The translations under genes and the position numbers were made by a program. Shown here one piece after another: positions 35,206 through 48,165 of a stretch of 64,000 bases of DNA. Below the pieces are notes generated by a model that saw only the letters and a list, made by a program, of their open reading frames with translations, was not told where the DNA came from and made no database searches. The DNA is from Chlorops oryzae (lineage: Eukaryota; Arthropoda; Insecta; Diptera; Chloropidae): positions 3,357,863-3,421,862 of the forward strand of contig CM035806.1 in the NCBI GenBank assembly GCA_020466095.1. The letters run 5' to 3'. Each line of letters opens with the position of its first letter. Position 1 is the stretch's first letter.

Positions 35206-35290
35206 CAGTGAAAGCTCTCCTTGCGGACAGCTCCGATGAGCGGACAAAAAGGCCGCGACAGTGGGTGTCCGCTTATGGGAGCTTTCACTG
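35206..35290. mobile_element. 85-bp CAGTGAAAGCTC MITE with TA duplication
   Basis: CAGTGAAAGCTCTCC and GGGAGCTTTCACTG are inverted. TGCGGACA and TGTCCGC continue the arms. TA sits on both sides (35204-35205 and 35291-35292), as in pogo/Tc1-mariner-type elements. A partial relative is at 40498-40568. Confidence 0.8.
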
Positions 35291-35486
35291 TATTATTTAA
35301 AACAATCGGTGCCAAGACGAAGACGAAGAGAAAAAATTTCCTCAAAATAAATTGAGCCATACTTAGTGACAGAAAAATTAACAAATACTGAGCTTACGGA
35401 AAAGGGATTCGCATTATGGGGTTATTCTTATGTAACCACTTAAATAAATAACAGAAAGCGACACGATTTTGTAAACAAAATGATCG

Positions 35487-36220
35487 ATTTGACGACTGTT
35501 TTTGAAAGTGCTCGGTGAGTATAACAACGCCTCATACTCAGATTTGTCAAGTCACCTCAACTTCTTTTTTAAATAGACTTCAGAAAGTGGGGCCGAGAAT
35601 TAAATTACTCACTTACTTATGGCTATATCTCTTAATCCGTTCAATATTTTAATTTCCTTTCTATCAAAATTTATAGCTCTGAACTCATTTTAAATAGTTT
35701 TAGTACAAACCGACCCGAAAAAACTATATCTAGTTGGTGCAAATTGTAAAAATTCATAAAATTTGACGTGTTTTTTTTTATCATATTTTATTTTGTATGG
35801 CCTATAGCTCCAAAGGCAATAAACATTTTATCAAAATTTTTTGATGCAAATATAGAAAGACTATAACTAAAAAACTTCTTTATATGCACGAACTGCATCC
35901 GAGCATTACTTGATACCGTTTTGCTGCTTCAAAGTTGAACAATTTTTACCAAAACTCGGAAGAAAAAATGCAAAATCACCCCTTTGGGTATGCACGAAAT
36001 TTTTCAACCCAACGCAAATGGTTCAGAACCGTGAAAAGAATTTCTAATCAGTGTTGTACTGTTTTCTTTTTTAGATAATCTGCCAATGCAAAAAGGGATT
36101 TAGGGATTTTTTCCGAGCACTTTCAAAAACAGTCGTTAAATTTTTTTTTTTTTTTACAAAACATGACCTCTAAAATGTCGCACAGTGTAATCGATGGTAA
36201 AACTAATTGAGAATATCTAG
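35487..36220 (+). repeat. Dispersed repeat R6, copy 1
   Basis: About 0.7 kb, bounded by inverted GACGACTGTTTTTGAAAGTGC (35491) and GCACTTTCAAAAACAGTCG (36114). It is followed by ACAAAACATGACC..GTCGCACAGTGTAA. The same text occurs inverted at 59729-60415. Confidence 0.75.
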
Positions 36221-36367
36221 CCATAGCTGACAAATTTTAACAGGGATGCGATTTTATCTAATTTGCATTGACTGGCATACAAATTATAAAACTTATCCTG
36301 CACTATCTTTGTACTGATTGAGAATATCGTCGTTATATCTTACTAGGCTATGAGTTTCAGACTGTCA

Positions 36368-36455
36368 GAGGCTTCCGTTGGCTCAGAGGATAGTGTATAT
36401 GCTTCCGAGCAGAAGTAGGTATGGGTGTTCGAATTTCCCTCGACGCCAAAAATGT
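36368..36455 (+). repeat. tRNA-like SINE head
   Basis: GTTGGCTCAGAGGATAGTG resembles an A-box and GTGTTCGAATTTCCC a B-box at tRNA-like spacing. Pairing of the ends is poor. Confidence 0.5.
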
Positions 36456-37539
36456 TCAAAAGCTTTTTCAGTTAATCTTTAAACAAGAAACGGCGCCCAC
36501 TTGTCGGTTGGTTCCTGGCAAGTCCAACAATGAAGCAAAATTTGCTCTATAAAAAAGCTTCTTTGAAAGCTATTGGCGTTCGGAGTCGGAGTCGTTAAGC
36601 TATTGGTCCCACACTACTTCCCATACAACCAATTGTGTGTACACACAAGTTTTCAGTTAATCTTGAATAAGATTCGCTTACTAGTCGGTTGGTTCCTGGC
36701 AAGTCCAACGATGAAGCTAATTTTGCATAAAAAAAGTCAATTGCAAATGCTGTGAAAAAAATCAGACCGAAATTCCAAATAGTTACAGCTCATAATCGCC
36801 GACTGATGGTGCCCTATGCGACTTGTTCGGCGACTATTGAAACTTTAAACACGTTTTTCTCGAAACGTCATATGTGTATTCTAGAACGGTCAACATTCTA
36901 TAGACCAAACTATCCAACTGATTGCTTTGAAACTCTTATACATTCTTTTACTTATTAGTAATTCTCGCAGGTACCAGAATTATATTTTTTCAAAATTTAT
37001 TAAGAATTTTTTATTTAACGACTTTGTCCAGAAAACTCACATTTTCTTCGCAGTCCGCCATTTTGTTTTATTTTTCACAAAATTTAATCATTCTGGTAGT
37101 CGTCCTTAACAATAATTCATACAAATTTTGTTCTTTCAAACAACCTGATTAGTCTCTGCAGAGTTGCCCAACGACCTACTTTTTTAAATGTACTTATAAT
37201 TTGACTCATGATCATGTATCGATACAAAGAGAGCAAGATAGCGCCACTTCGGGTACCGCTATTTTGTAGCATTCGCATTGTTGTTGTTTCCCATGCTCAA
37301 GTATAGTTGTGACGTTGGGATTAACATGCAAAACAACAACAACGAAGCTCTCATTTTGTATTTCTGACATCATCAGGCTGAAGTGGCGCTATCTTGTTTT
37401 CTTGTATCTTGATTTGACTTAAAGAAATATATTTACAATTTTTTTTTTCAGTTTAAGTTCAAGAGGAAAACATAGAAAAAAATTCAAATGATTCAAATTT
37501 GTTGTCCTATGAAAAAAAAAAATCTAAAAAAGAGGTGAA

Positions 37540-38410
37540 AGGGTCTGGCAAGGGTTAAGCAAAGGCATGCGGCATGATGAAAGGAATTTTTAAATTTTGT
37601 TGATTTTTCGATAGGTGCCATCTAAAAACACTGTGGAGACGACTACTTTTACGATTTTTAATTTGAACGGTCCTTGAAATATCCTTGAAAATTCTTTTTT
37701 TTAACCCGGTAGCGCCTGAATTAAAAAAAATATATACTTATAAAAAATATTAAAAATTTGAACAGGTTCAGATATGGCGATGACGGAAAACGAACCCTTT
37801 AAGTGATGCTATATGGCATCGCTAGGCGCTACCGGGTTAATAAACCTTTTTTCAAAATTTTATATCTCAAAAACTAATTAAGATAAGAAGATGAAACAAA
37901 CGTTGGCTGATGGCTTATATAACAGGAAAAAAAAAAAATTTTTTTAATTTTTACACTGAGAAAAATTTTTCCACAAAACGAAAAAGATAATTTTATCAAT
38001 TTTTTTCAGTGTATTCCCAGTTTGACGCCACTCTACAAATTTTTTAAAAAAATACCTCTAAGTATTTGCTTTCATTTCAAAAAAAAGTTTCATTCAAATT
38101 AAATGGAGCAACAGTGAGATATTCAAAAAATTACAAGTGCACATAGATGCTCTAGTACTAATATCCAGCACAAATGTACGAAAATGATACAAAACACATT
38201 ACTGATGCGGCATGTTTTAAAAAATTTAATATCTCCAGAAATAATTAAGATAAAAAGATGAAACAAACGGTGACTTATTGTTAATAAAACAGGGAATATA
38301 GAAAATTTATTTTCAAATTTTACACTGAGAAAAATTTTTGCACAAAAAAGAAAACAAAAATTTAACTATTTTTTTCAGTGTATTTCAGTTTTTGTAAAAC
38401 CTTTTGAATG
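37540..38410 (-). repeat. Dispersed repeat R1, copy 2
   Basis: Inverse relative of 5089-5857, from AAAGGGTCTGGC through GGCATGCGGCATGATGAAAGG to the CACTGA/CTCAGTGTA blocks. It is longer because of a 132-bp piggyBac-type insertion at 37705. Confidence 0.75.
37705..37836. mobile_element. piggyBac-type MITE in R1
   Basis: CCCGGTAGCGCCT and AGGCGCTACCGGG are inverted, each flanked by TTAA (37701-37704 and 37837-37840). TTAA duplication with CCC ends is the piggyBac hallmark. The R1 sibling at 5.7 kb carries a single TTAA at the same place. Confidence 0.88.
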
Positions 38411-39429
38411 TTTAAAAAAAAATACCTTGTTTTATTAAGAATAAGTCACTGTTTGTTTCATCTTTTTATCTTAATTATTTTTGGAGATATTAAATTTTTA
38501 GAAAACATGCCTTCACTTCGGAAAGGCAAAGAATATTCGAAGAGTTAGTTAGTAGGTCGTAATACAATTCGGATTTGACCGAGTTTTGGTTTCTTACTTT
38601 TTTGCTTTGTTTTTCTTTTCCAGATGCGGATGATTCTGTAAGAATTTTTGGCTTTTTCTTGTTTTTCGTTGTTGGTTTAGTTTTCGATTTTTTCTTCTCT
38701 TGATTGTTTATTTTTTTTTTTCTCCTTTTTCTTACATACATAGAAATGTGTGCGGCGGCAATATTCTCGTCACTTTATTGTGGGCATCTATATATGTTAT
38801 AACAAACAGAGGCAGCACCGGTGCGCAGTATTTTCTTTAAATGTTTATTTATTTATTTTTCAATCCAATAGGTTATTTTTGTACTTTTGAACTATAACTG
38901 GCACGCATTGTTTATATAATTGGGCTTGTGCGTTCGTGCGGATGTCACTAAATTTTGAAATAAATCTTGAAGCAGACATGCCTATGACAATGGCAGAAAT
39001 TCAAGATATTTAGCATCTATACAATTCGATGACGAAGTTTTGTTTCTAAAGTTTTATTTAATTGTTTCTATCAACGATCAGATATTCATGAACACATGTT
39101 GAAGCTTTTCGTTTTCGTATTAATGCGTTTTGATTTCTTAACACTAGAAGTTTATTTTTTTTTTCCAATGATTTTACATACGAACACTATACGGAGTGGG
39201 CATTTTGTCATTCTATTGCGGATCATATATTCCCATAAGCTGGAGTACAAAGTATTTCTAACAACACAAGGTTATTTTTTACTTTTGAACTTCTGCACAT
39301 TGATTTTCATAGTAATGGGCTTGTAAGCGACGCGGTGCACAAATCTTGACAAATATCCTTGTAAGGCTATTTCCTATGACAAAATCTCAAAGATTATTTA
39401 ATCTTATCAACGCATTTGTGAAACGTTTC

Positions 39430-40195
39430 CACTGAAAAGCTTAAGTATACAGACTGAAGCACCTGAATAGCTTACAAGTAACCATTGTGAGCTACGTATT
39501 CGCGACAAATATAGCAAAAACTCGACAATAGCTTACAAAGTATACGAGACTGTAAGCGACCTGCCTACCAATAGTTTACAAAGTATACGAGATTGTAAGC
39601 TACGTTTCTATTAAAAGCTACAAAGTATACAAGATTGTGTGCAAACTGCCTGACAATAGCTTACAAAGTATACGAGACTGTAAGCGACCTGCCTACCAAT
39701 AGCTTACAAAGTATACGAGATTGTAAGCTACGTTTCTATTAAAAGCTACAAAGTATACAAGATTGTGTGCGAACTGCCTGACAATAGCTTACAAAGTATA
39801 TGAGACTGTAAGCGACCTGCCTACCAATAGCTTACAAAGTATACGAGATTGTAAGCTATGTTTCTATTAAAAGCTACAAAGTATACAAGATTGTGTGCGA
39901 ACTGCCTGTACAATAGCTTACAAAGTATACGAGATGTAGCATGCTCAATAGTACAAAGTGTACAGATTGTGCTAGCTGCCTTACAATAGCTTACAAAGTA
40001 TACGAGATGTGTGAATGCCTGACAATGCTTACAAAGTATAGACTGTAAGCCTGTCTATTAAAGCTACAAAGTATACAAGAATGTAGGCGACCTGTCTACC
40101 AATAGCTTACAAAGTATACAAGATTGTGTGCGAACTGCCTGACAATAGCTTACAAAGTATACGAGACTGTAAGCGACCTGCCTGCCAATAGCTGA
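39430..40195. repeat. Tandem array with 128-bp higher-order unit
   Basis: Three sub-units of 43, 42 and 43 bp around GCTTACAAAGTATACGAGA form a 128-bp higher-order repeat. Phase points at 39548, 39676 and 39804 are exactly 128 apart. From about 39933 to 40078 the units shrink to about 32-41 bp through scattered deletions, then two clean units follow. Confidence 0.9.
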
Positions 40196-40497
40196 CTTTA
40201 TGTGGTAGTGGTAAGCGTTAAATTTACAAAACGGCCGGACTCGAACAAAGGTATACTAGGATGATATATGAGCTCGTATGCATTACCGCCTACGGCCTAA
40301 GAAATGTGTTGCAATTCATCGCTTCTGTAGGCAGCATTTTGGTCGCTGGGTTTGTGCCTTTTGATCACTTAAAAATTCGGAGCGGAGTTTCTTTCCTATA
40401 AATTTTTTCTCCGTTCAAAAATGAATTGAAATAAAATTTAAATGTAATGAAAAGTTTTATTGTACTTATTTGAAAAACTCAAACATTTTCTCTTGTA

Positions 40498-40568
40498 CTC
40501 CCCCATATAAGGGGACAAAAAAAAAAACACCGCGACCATCGGTGTCCGCTTATGGGAGCTTTCACTGT
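40498..40568. repeat. Partial CAGTGAAAGCTC MITE
   Basis: GTGTCCGCTTATGGGAGCTTTCACTG is shared with 35264-35290 (read in parts). The left arm CCCCCATATAAGGGGACA is degraded. Confidence 0.6.
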
Positions 40569-40974
40569 TGCCACATTGTAATTTTGTTCCCGCTCGAAAG
40601 ATTCACATACCTATAAAAAATTGTGTTTGCAGAGCTCAGAGGTTTTTGTTTAAAAAAAAAAAAATTATCTAAAAATTGCTCGTTATCGATTCTGGCGGAC
40701 TTTTAACAAACAAAACATTTCGAAAACAATTAAAAAATATATATTAAACATCGCCGGGTACATAGTTTTCACACTTCTTTACTCCAAATCACTTGACTTT
40801 TCTACTCTTTTAGAGTTAAAAACAAATTTTTTTTTATTTTTTTATTTAATTAACTTTTTCACGGTATTTTAAAATGAATTTTGTTTTTAATTAAAGTTTC
40901 CGACTTTCTCGCCTGTCAAATCGTCAACGCGGTTCTGTTAAATAAATACAAATAATAGAAATAACAAATACAAG

Positions 40975-41610
40975 TGAACCGTACACTCCATTCCATTCCA
41001 TTCCATTCCGTTCCGTTCCGCTCCATTCCGCTCCGCCCACACACTGTCGGACCATCGCGATTCGCGGTTCTCAACGGCAATGATTTTACATGAAAGATTA
41101 CGTATACGCAGGCAGGCCCGGACCCGTTCGGTATGCTAATTGCGCGAAAAATTCAAATTTTCGAAATCGGAAAAATCGGAAAAGTAGAAAAATGAAAAGA
41201 AGAAAAAAAAAAACAGTCGCTGACCATAAAAAGCACTTCGAGCGTACGAGTACTCGTATTTCTTTCAATTTATCTGATTAAGCAATAATGCCGCGATGTC
41301 GATTCGTTGCAAGATCTGACACTTTTGACAGCAATAGACGCTAATATTCCAGCTAGCCGCCGGCTAAGCCGCACCGCAACAGCCAGACAAACACAAACAC
41401 ACACACACACACACACACACCACACGCACACACGCACACACTCGACAGAGTCACGTCAGACAAGATACTGCTGCTGGCTGCAGTCTGGTATTGGAAAAGC
41501 CGAAAAAAATCAATGAAATATTTTCGAGTGTACTTCATGCGATGTTGTGGTCTGCCGTGGCCCAGGGCGCGGGACCAGGGGCCGAACGGTTTTATGCGAT
41601 TTATGATTTA
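40975..41610. promoter_or_regulatory. GC-richer unique block with TTCCA and AC repeats
   Basis: TTCCATTCCATTCCATTCCG at 40987 onward, then CTCCGCCCACACACTG. An (AC)n run is at 41393-41436. It has no transposon hallmarks. Promoter or 5' exon status is speculative. Confidence 0.2.
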
Positions 41611-41799
41611 TCTTATGGTTTTCAAATGCGATTTAAATAATAGCTACAAGAGCTCTTTTTTTAAGAATTCAACAACCAAAACATGGATCATAATGCAAAT
41701 ATGATTTTAGTTTGAAGCTTCAGGTAACTAAATACACTAACACAATTTACAATCTAACCACAAAAAAAAAAAAAAAAAAAATCATACTTTTTACATTAG

Positions 41800-41965
41800 C
41801 ACACTTGAAGTGGTTATGTGGTGTACGCAGGGGTGGATTTGGGGGATGTTTATATTATTAAGCAATATAGAAACTGAAAAAATCGACACAAAAAACCTAA
41901 GCTGGGCGTCGAATCCAGAGCTTCTCGCTTCGTAAGTTGGCACCTCAACCGACTCAATCCTATAT
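41800..41965 (-). repeat. tRNA-derived SINE, diverged
   Basis: The minus-strand head holds a B-box-like GGATTCGACGCCC near 41905-41917. The plus-strand text GAAGTGGTTATGTGG..GTACGCAGG recalls the dipteran SINE tail. It is decayed. Confidence 0.45.
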
Positions 41966-42179
41966 CTATTTAAAAGATTGTTGCTCCCTAGGTTTACAAA
42001 AATTTCTTTCGTTTTTTTACCCTGTTTAGTTAAGCCCTAAAAAAAACCGGTAACTAAAAAAGGCGCTCAATACGAAGGCTGTTTCCGTGGAAAAAAAAAA
42101 AATGAATGTAAAGAACTTGATTCAACAATGAGAAAGTGCGCTCTCACAACAGGTTCTTAGTGGAAAAATTATACATTTA

Positions 42180-42287
42180 GGGGCTCGCTCCAGTTCTGTC
42201 AGAAATGAAAAACTTCATATAAAAAAACGCTTCAGAAATGAATCAGAAATTTTCTGTTTCGTTTCTAACAGAACTGGAGCGAGCCCT
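42180..42287. mobile_element. 110-bp palindromic MITE
   Basis: GGGCTCGCTCCAGTTCTGTC and ACAGAACTGGAGCGAGCCC are inverted over most of the element's length. There is no coding content. Confidence 0.7.
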
Positions 42288-42299
42288 TTATGTATAACT

Positions 42300-43035
42300 T
42301 GTATGACTTCAACGAAATTGTTCCCATAACGACACGGTAGTACCCAAATGCCTAAAGAAGCGAAAAGGCCGGAAAGGGTACAATTTTACACAGAGAAAAA
42401 AATCAATCAGAAAACTCTTTAAATCAAAAGGAAAAACATACAAAATAGCTTCAACAAGGAGTATTTTTAATTTTAATAATTTTTCTTGTTGGGAAAAAAT
42501 AAAGATTTTCCTTTTGAATCAACCATATTTCAGGTTGAATTGAAATGATTAATTTTCAAAAATGGATTTAAATTTAAATTGTTGAACTAACCACGGACAT
42601 AATTGAAATGACAAGATAATTTTAAAAATAAAAAAAAATTTTTCTAAAATACCTATACAAGAAGAAATTTCAAAACAAATTTAATTAACGTTCGAAGCAA
42701 ATGGCCACAGAGCCCTCTGCTGAACATAACCCCAAAAATATCCATCGGATGGACTTCATCCGATTTTGTCGCTTCGTTGTCGTGTGACTGCTTTCGCAAT
42801 GTTTAAAAAGTTCTAAGATGAATTAAATATCTTATATGTCCTATTTTATAAAGCAAATGAGAATTATAACGAACGAAAAGAAATGTTATTAAACATATTT
42901 CTTTTGAAATCAACCAAAAATGTTGTTGACTCAACCATTTTTCTTTTGAAATTTTTGTTCTGCTCGAAAATCAAAAGGACTGTGAATAACCATGCGCATT
43001 TTTTAAAAAAATCATGGTTAATTTCGCTCAGTGTA
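42300..43035 (+). repeat. Dispersed repeat R3, long copy
   Basis: ACACAGAGAAAAAAATCAATC to TTAATTTCGCTCAGTGTA, plus about 70 bp of flank (ACGACACGGTAGTACCC). This extended unit is present in inverse orientation at 51468-52376, so the duplicated unit is larger than R3 itself. Confidence 0.8.
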
Positions 43036-43627
43036 CCTAAACTAAAACTCTGTCAATGGTTCAAATCTCTGACTAAGCAAAACGTTATTATCAGATATAT
43101 TTCCTCCATATCCGTAACCGTATAAAATCTCATTATGCCCAAAAACAACTCTCCCCAAAATAGTTTGTTGCCGTACGCCCCTGATGTGGTAGCTTCCCAT
43201 CAAGTATATTATTATATCCGATAAATTGTATTTCATTTGTTCGTACAACTTAACCTCCAGAGCCAACCGAAATGGACTATAAAAAAAAATTAAGAAAAAA
43301 AAAATTATTGTGTAGAAATCTTCAACGTCGACAGTAAGAGACTCAATTTCAATTTAGACGATTCTGTCTATTCATCTCTATGTATGTATGTATGTATGTA
43401 CATATTATTCTTTTGAAATGTCGTTCTTCTGTCGGTCTGCCAATTCGTAACTGTGACCATCTGTATGTAATGCATTCTTCTTATTGCCTTTCATCTGATG
43501 AGAGAACATGGAACTACATCAGTAATTTTAAAAATCGCCTGATCACACACATTATTTCGCTCCATTCAATACAAAAAACTCTGGCCGATATAACAGAAAT
43601 CACCATAAAAAAGACAAAAAAAAAAAA

Positions 43628-44250
43628 CAAATAAGAAAGCTAAAGTCGGTCAAGCCCGACCTTGAAATACCCAGCGTTCCGACATTATTGGCTCACTATG
43701 TTTTGCCTCTCCATTTGTGGGCGTGCCAGTGGGCTGGCCACATAAATTTTTTCCATAAAATTTTTTTGAAGCTTCTACGCCTTTTACTTCACAAGTTACG
43801 ATAAGCCCTTACTTGTGAGCTTATTTGTGGGCGTGGCTCGAGGAGAACGGCGTCCATTTTTTTCCAGGATATGTCCCTTTTCGTAGTTTACCAGTACACC
43901 AAATATCAATGGATTGTGTGATACTGAAAACACAATAAATTCATTTGTGGGCGTGGCAGTGGGCGGATGTCTCCAATTTTTACTTAGGATCATACTCGGA
44001 CCCCGATAAACATGTGTGCCGAATTTCGACTTCATTAGTTCAGCCGTTTCGGAGGAGATCCGACCACGGACGGACGGACGGACAGACGGACGGACAGACG
44101 GACGGACAGACGGACGGACATGTCTTAATCGATTCAGTTTTTGATCCTGATCATTTCTATATATATTTTTCTATATCTCCGGAGCTTAATTCTCTCTGTT
44201 ACAAGATTCGCACAAAACTAATATACCCCGCTTACGCTGGGTATAAAAAC
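43628..44250 (-). mobile_element. DINE-1/Helentron-like element, second subfamily
   Basis: Inverse orientation. The 5' end on the minus strand reads TATACCCAGCGTAAGCGGGGTATA. GGACGGAC/GACAGACGG tracts lie at 44080-44115 and GTGGGCGTGGC-type blocks at 43720, 43830 and 43950. The 3' end contains TCGGTCAAGCCCGACC, a hairpin. Confidence 0.72.
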
Positions 44251-45049
44251 AAATTCATTTTAAATTCTCGTCTCAATGCAGAAATGAATAAAATTAAGCC
44301 ATTTGGCCTTAATTATATTTCGGTGGGAGCCTGTCTCGATTTTTTTTTAACAACCCGGTTTAATAAAGTGTCTAATTTTTGCCTCAAACTTGATTGGTTT
44401 AAACTTTTTTTTTTTTTTTTTTGTATTATTTGTTTAATGAGTTTCGATTAGTTAAATGAATATTTATGAAAATCATCGAAGGAAAACAAAGTGAAAATTT
44501 ATGGAACCGAAAAAAAAAAAAATTAAAAAATTTGCAAAACATGACAAGACGACGGAAAATATGAAAAATACAAATTTGTAAATATTTTCTTTAAGTAAAA
44601 ATTTGGAGAAAAAATTTTTCTAAGGAAATTTTGAGTCGAATATAAAAAGCATTTAAAATGTGTCACATTTTCAATTGATTTATGACGAATTTTTTTTTCC
44701 CACAATTTTTTTTTTTTGTTTAATTTATAGTTCACTAATTAACGTCTTGTTTCCGAATGGTTCAAATATTTATAAAAGAATAAAGTGATAAAATTTTGTT
44801 CGGATTTGAACAGTTGGCATATTATTTTGAGCATATTTAAATAATGACTGTCAAGTTGGAGAGCTAAATTGAAGAAGAGAGCCTAACTGCGGATGACTGA
44901 CAGAAATTCGGTACGTTATGTATTTCGATATATATATACCGATAGAGGGGCTTAGTAAAAATGAGCTTCAAAAATAACGTTTTCAGACTATATTCATTAC
45001 AGTTTATAGACCAATATTTGAATGACTTTTCTTTTGAGCTTTAGGTATT

Positions 45050-45610
45050 TGTTAGCTTTGTGAACATTTTTTTCTCAGTGTAAAAATTTAAAAAAATATT
45101 TTTGATTTTCCTGATATTCTAGGAATCAGTCAACGTTTGTTTCGTCTTCCTATTTTAATTAGTTTTTGAGATATTTCGAAAAATGTAAGTGCATATTTCT
45201 GTTTATTGTACGCGGCGGCATGAGTTTAAAAAAATCATATTTCCGAACTCTGACTAGTGTTCGCTTATTTTTTTGTAAATATCTTAAAAAGTATACTTCC
45301 GAATTTGATAAATTTTCTTTTCGGTTAAAGATAATTCCTTGAGGATTTTTCTGAAAATATTTAAAAAGTGGTGCAGCGACAGAAATACACTGAAAAAAAC
45401 TTTTAAAATTTCCTTTTTATTTTTGTGAACATTTTTTTCTCTGTGTAAAAATTAAAAAAAATATTTTTCAATTTCCTGATATTTTAGGAATCAGGCAACG
45501 TTTGTTTCGTCTTCCTATCTTAATTAATTATTGAGATATTTAGAAAAATGCAAGTTCATATTTTTGTTATTTGTCCTAGCGGCATGAGTTTAAAAAATCA
45601 TGTTTCTGAA
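45050..45610 (+). repeat. R1-related repeat, tandemly doubled
   Basis: CTCAGTGTAAAAATT..TTCCTGATATT..CAACGTTTGTTTCGTC..GAGATATTT..GGCATGAGTTTAAAAA occurs twice, from about 45075 and 45440. Confidence 0.65.
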
Positions 45611-47321
45611 CATTGACCTCGTTGAGTACCCCCCAAATGATGTCCGATCGATCTAAATCTTTTCATTTCCCTTTTCTGTTGCCCTCTACTACATTTTGAG
45701 GGGGTGACTCGCAAAATCAAATCAAACTTAGCAAAATTTGGACCACCCTAATGCCATGTTTTATAAATATCTAATCAGGACCTACCATAATGCCTATCGA
45801 TCAAATTATTTCCATTCGAAATTATATCAAAATATATTACTCAGAGATTGTTGATTATGTTTAGCTCAGAAATATTAATGAGTGGACATATTATATAATA
45901 TATAAAAATTATGAAACTGAGAAACATGAGTCCGGAATATAATTGAAGTGGACTCATATTGGCCAATCTGTGCACAAAAAAGAAGACGCTCTTGAAGACA
46001 TTTGAGAGAGCTCATTGTGAGAACTCCGACTCCGAATTAGGAGTCATATGTGTGATGACTGTTTGCTGGGAAATTTTCGTATTCTTTCGTTCAGCCCTCG
46101 GGCTGGTTTTTAGTGAAAATGAACATGGTACGGGCATCTCGAGAATCACTCGGGGGCTTTTAATTGACCTTCAAGCAAACGAATGGATCTTAAATAGTGG
46201 GAAGGATGTTTAACGACAAAAAGGCATACATACAAGGGTTTTATTAGAGGGGGTAATTGTGAACAAAAACTCGTATGATCGGTGGGGGGAGGAGTCTAGA
46301 AAAAGAAAGAAATTGGCGCATAAAATTTCGTTTCTTTTTTTGCCATCAGATTGATAATTTTGGAATTTTCTGTACATTTCTTTTTTTTTACTTTGGAAGC
46401 AATTTTGGTATGAAAAAGATCTTAATAACGCATACTTTTCTACCGATGAATTTCCTTCAAAACCGCAGTATATATATAATACCTTGCTTGTGATCTTGGC
46501 CAGAAAAAAAAGGATTTTATACGATATTTTGATCACAATGACCCCGCCTCAACAACCCCAAAAAGAAAATCACTTTAGTACGGAACACCCTGAGTGTATG
46601 TATGTATGTATGTCTATTTGTCGCTAATCTCTGCATATATGTCTTTGAATCATTTAAACCATCAGTACCCATATCAATATCCCAATAAGTCTGAAGAGAA
46701 CTTCCCTTTTCCATAGTAAAAATTTAGCAAACGCTTTTATTACGTGAAAATTCAAAGCAATTTTGTAAATGAAAAAAAAAATATTTTTCGAATTTTACCG
46801 CAAACGAGACCATCAAGGTTCCAAAGTAATTTTGATTTGATTGTTTTTGGAAAATTTTTTTCTTTATTGCCTTGCAGAGCCACTTTAATGGTATTACCAT
46901 ATTTTTTTTTTCGCTCAATTGGCTGCAGTTTGATTTAGAAATCGTTTTTTTTTTGAAGTGTGAACTCGTTCGCTTTGCTCTCGAAACGTTACTCGTACGG
47001 CATATGCGCATAAATTTGAATTGATTAATTTTGTATTTATTCGCATGATTGAACAAGATCTCAAATGAAATCGAATAAAATTCTTACTAGTTATTTGAAT
47101 AGATTTAACGGATTTTATACATTGGCGTCTTTGCATTAGCATACATACGTCGACATTGTGCCCCTGTGGGAAAATTGGGGTGAATTGGGGCCCCAGCGTG
47201 TTGTCCTCATGCATAGGAAAACGAACTAGTACACGGCCTAACTGGTGGCATTGGCAACAAGGCGTCAACAGTTCAATTTTACTCAAACATCACTCATGTT
47301 ATATATTTGCTGTGGGTGAAT

Positions 47322-47475
47322 CAGATGGCTCCGTGGCGTAGTGGATAGTGTGTGCGCTCAGCAATCCGAAGAGACGAGTTCTCAATTCCCCGTCCAGTTG
47401 AAAAGATTTTTAAGAAAGGTAAAATTGGAAAATTTTATTCCTCTTAGGATATCAATTAAAAACAGTGCCGGCCAC
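47322..47475 (+). repeat. SINE, tail-to-tail partner 1
   Basis: GGCTCCGTGGCGTAGTGGATAG carries a clear A-box. GAGTTCTCAATTCC is a weakened B-box. The element shares AATCCGAAGAG, CCCCGTCCA and the 3' text AGTGCCGGCCAC with the inverse copy ending at 48165. Confidence 0.6.
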
Positions 47476-48029
47476 CACTACATTTACTAATTGCGATTGT
47501 ATGCGTGTACATTACACAGCGAGAAACAGTTGTGGATGTTTTCATACAAAATTGAATAAATTTTTCTTAGAGCCAAAAAATTTTGTTCTTTAGAAATGGG
47601 TATGTCCCTGGATCGATGTGTCGCAAAAACTCGACGCCTCGTCCAAGAGGTAGGGATGGGTTATTTTGGAGCTTTTTTACAGCTCATCTTGACCTCTTTT
47701 ATCTTGAAACTTTACAGTGTAGAGCAGAGAATTATTGTACAAATCAATGATGTGCTGAATTTATACATATATATTATATAATAAAATGACTGAATGTTAA
47801 GAACAACGATGAAAAAATTCCTGAAGTATAAAAAATTCATTTTTTTCGAAGTGTATCAAGGCTGAAAAAAATTTACGTTCTCATCTAGCTTCATCCGACG
47901 CAGCTCCGTCTCGCTTGACATTTTCCTCTCAACTGAACGAATTTTTGGCTCTCAGCTTTGCTTCTCATTTGAGAGCAATTTTGTGCACATGCTAGTGTTT
48001 ACGCTCTTTTTGCTTCTAGCTTGCTTCCG

Positions 48030-48165
48030 TGGCCGGCACTGATTAAAAATACTAATTCGGGGGCGAGAAAAAAAATCGTCGTTCACTTGGACGGGCAATT
48101 GAACCCTGGCTCTTCGGATCGTGAGGCGTACGTGCAATCCACTGAGCTCGGGCCGTTCCCCTTTC
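48030..48165 (-). repeat. SINE, tail-to-tail partner 2
   Basis: The minus-strand head reads CCGAGCTCAGTGGATTG, then GGGTTCAATTGCCC, and ends AGTGCCGGCCAC. Same family as 47322-47475, with the 3' tails facing each other about 0.55 kb apart. Confidence 0.6.

Noticed and set aside
39430..40195. CRISPR-like array
   Set aside because: Units are contiguous with no unique spacers, and the sequence is a fly tandem satellite.
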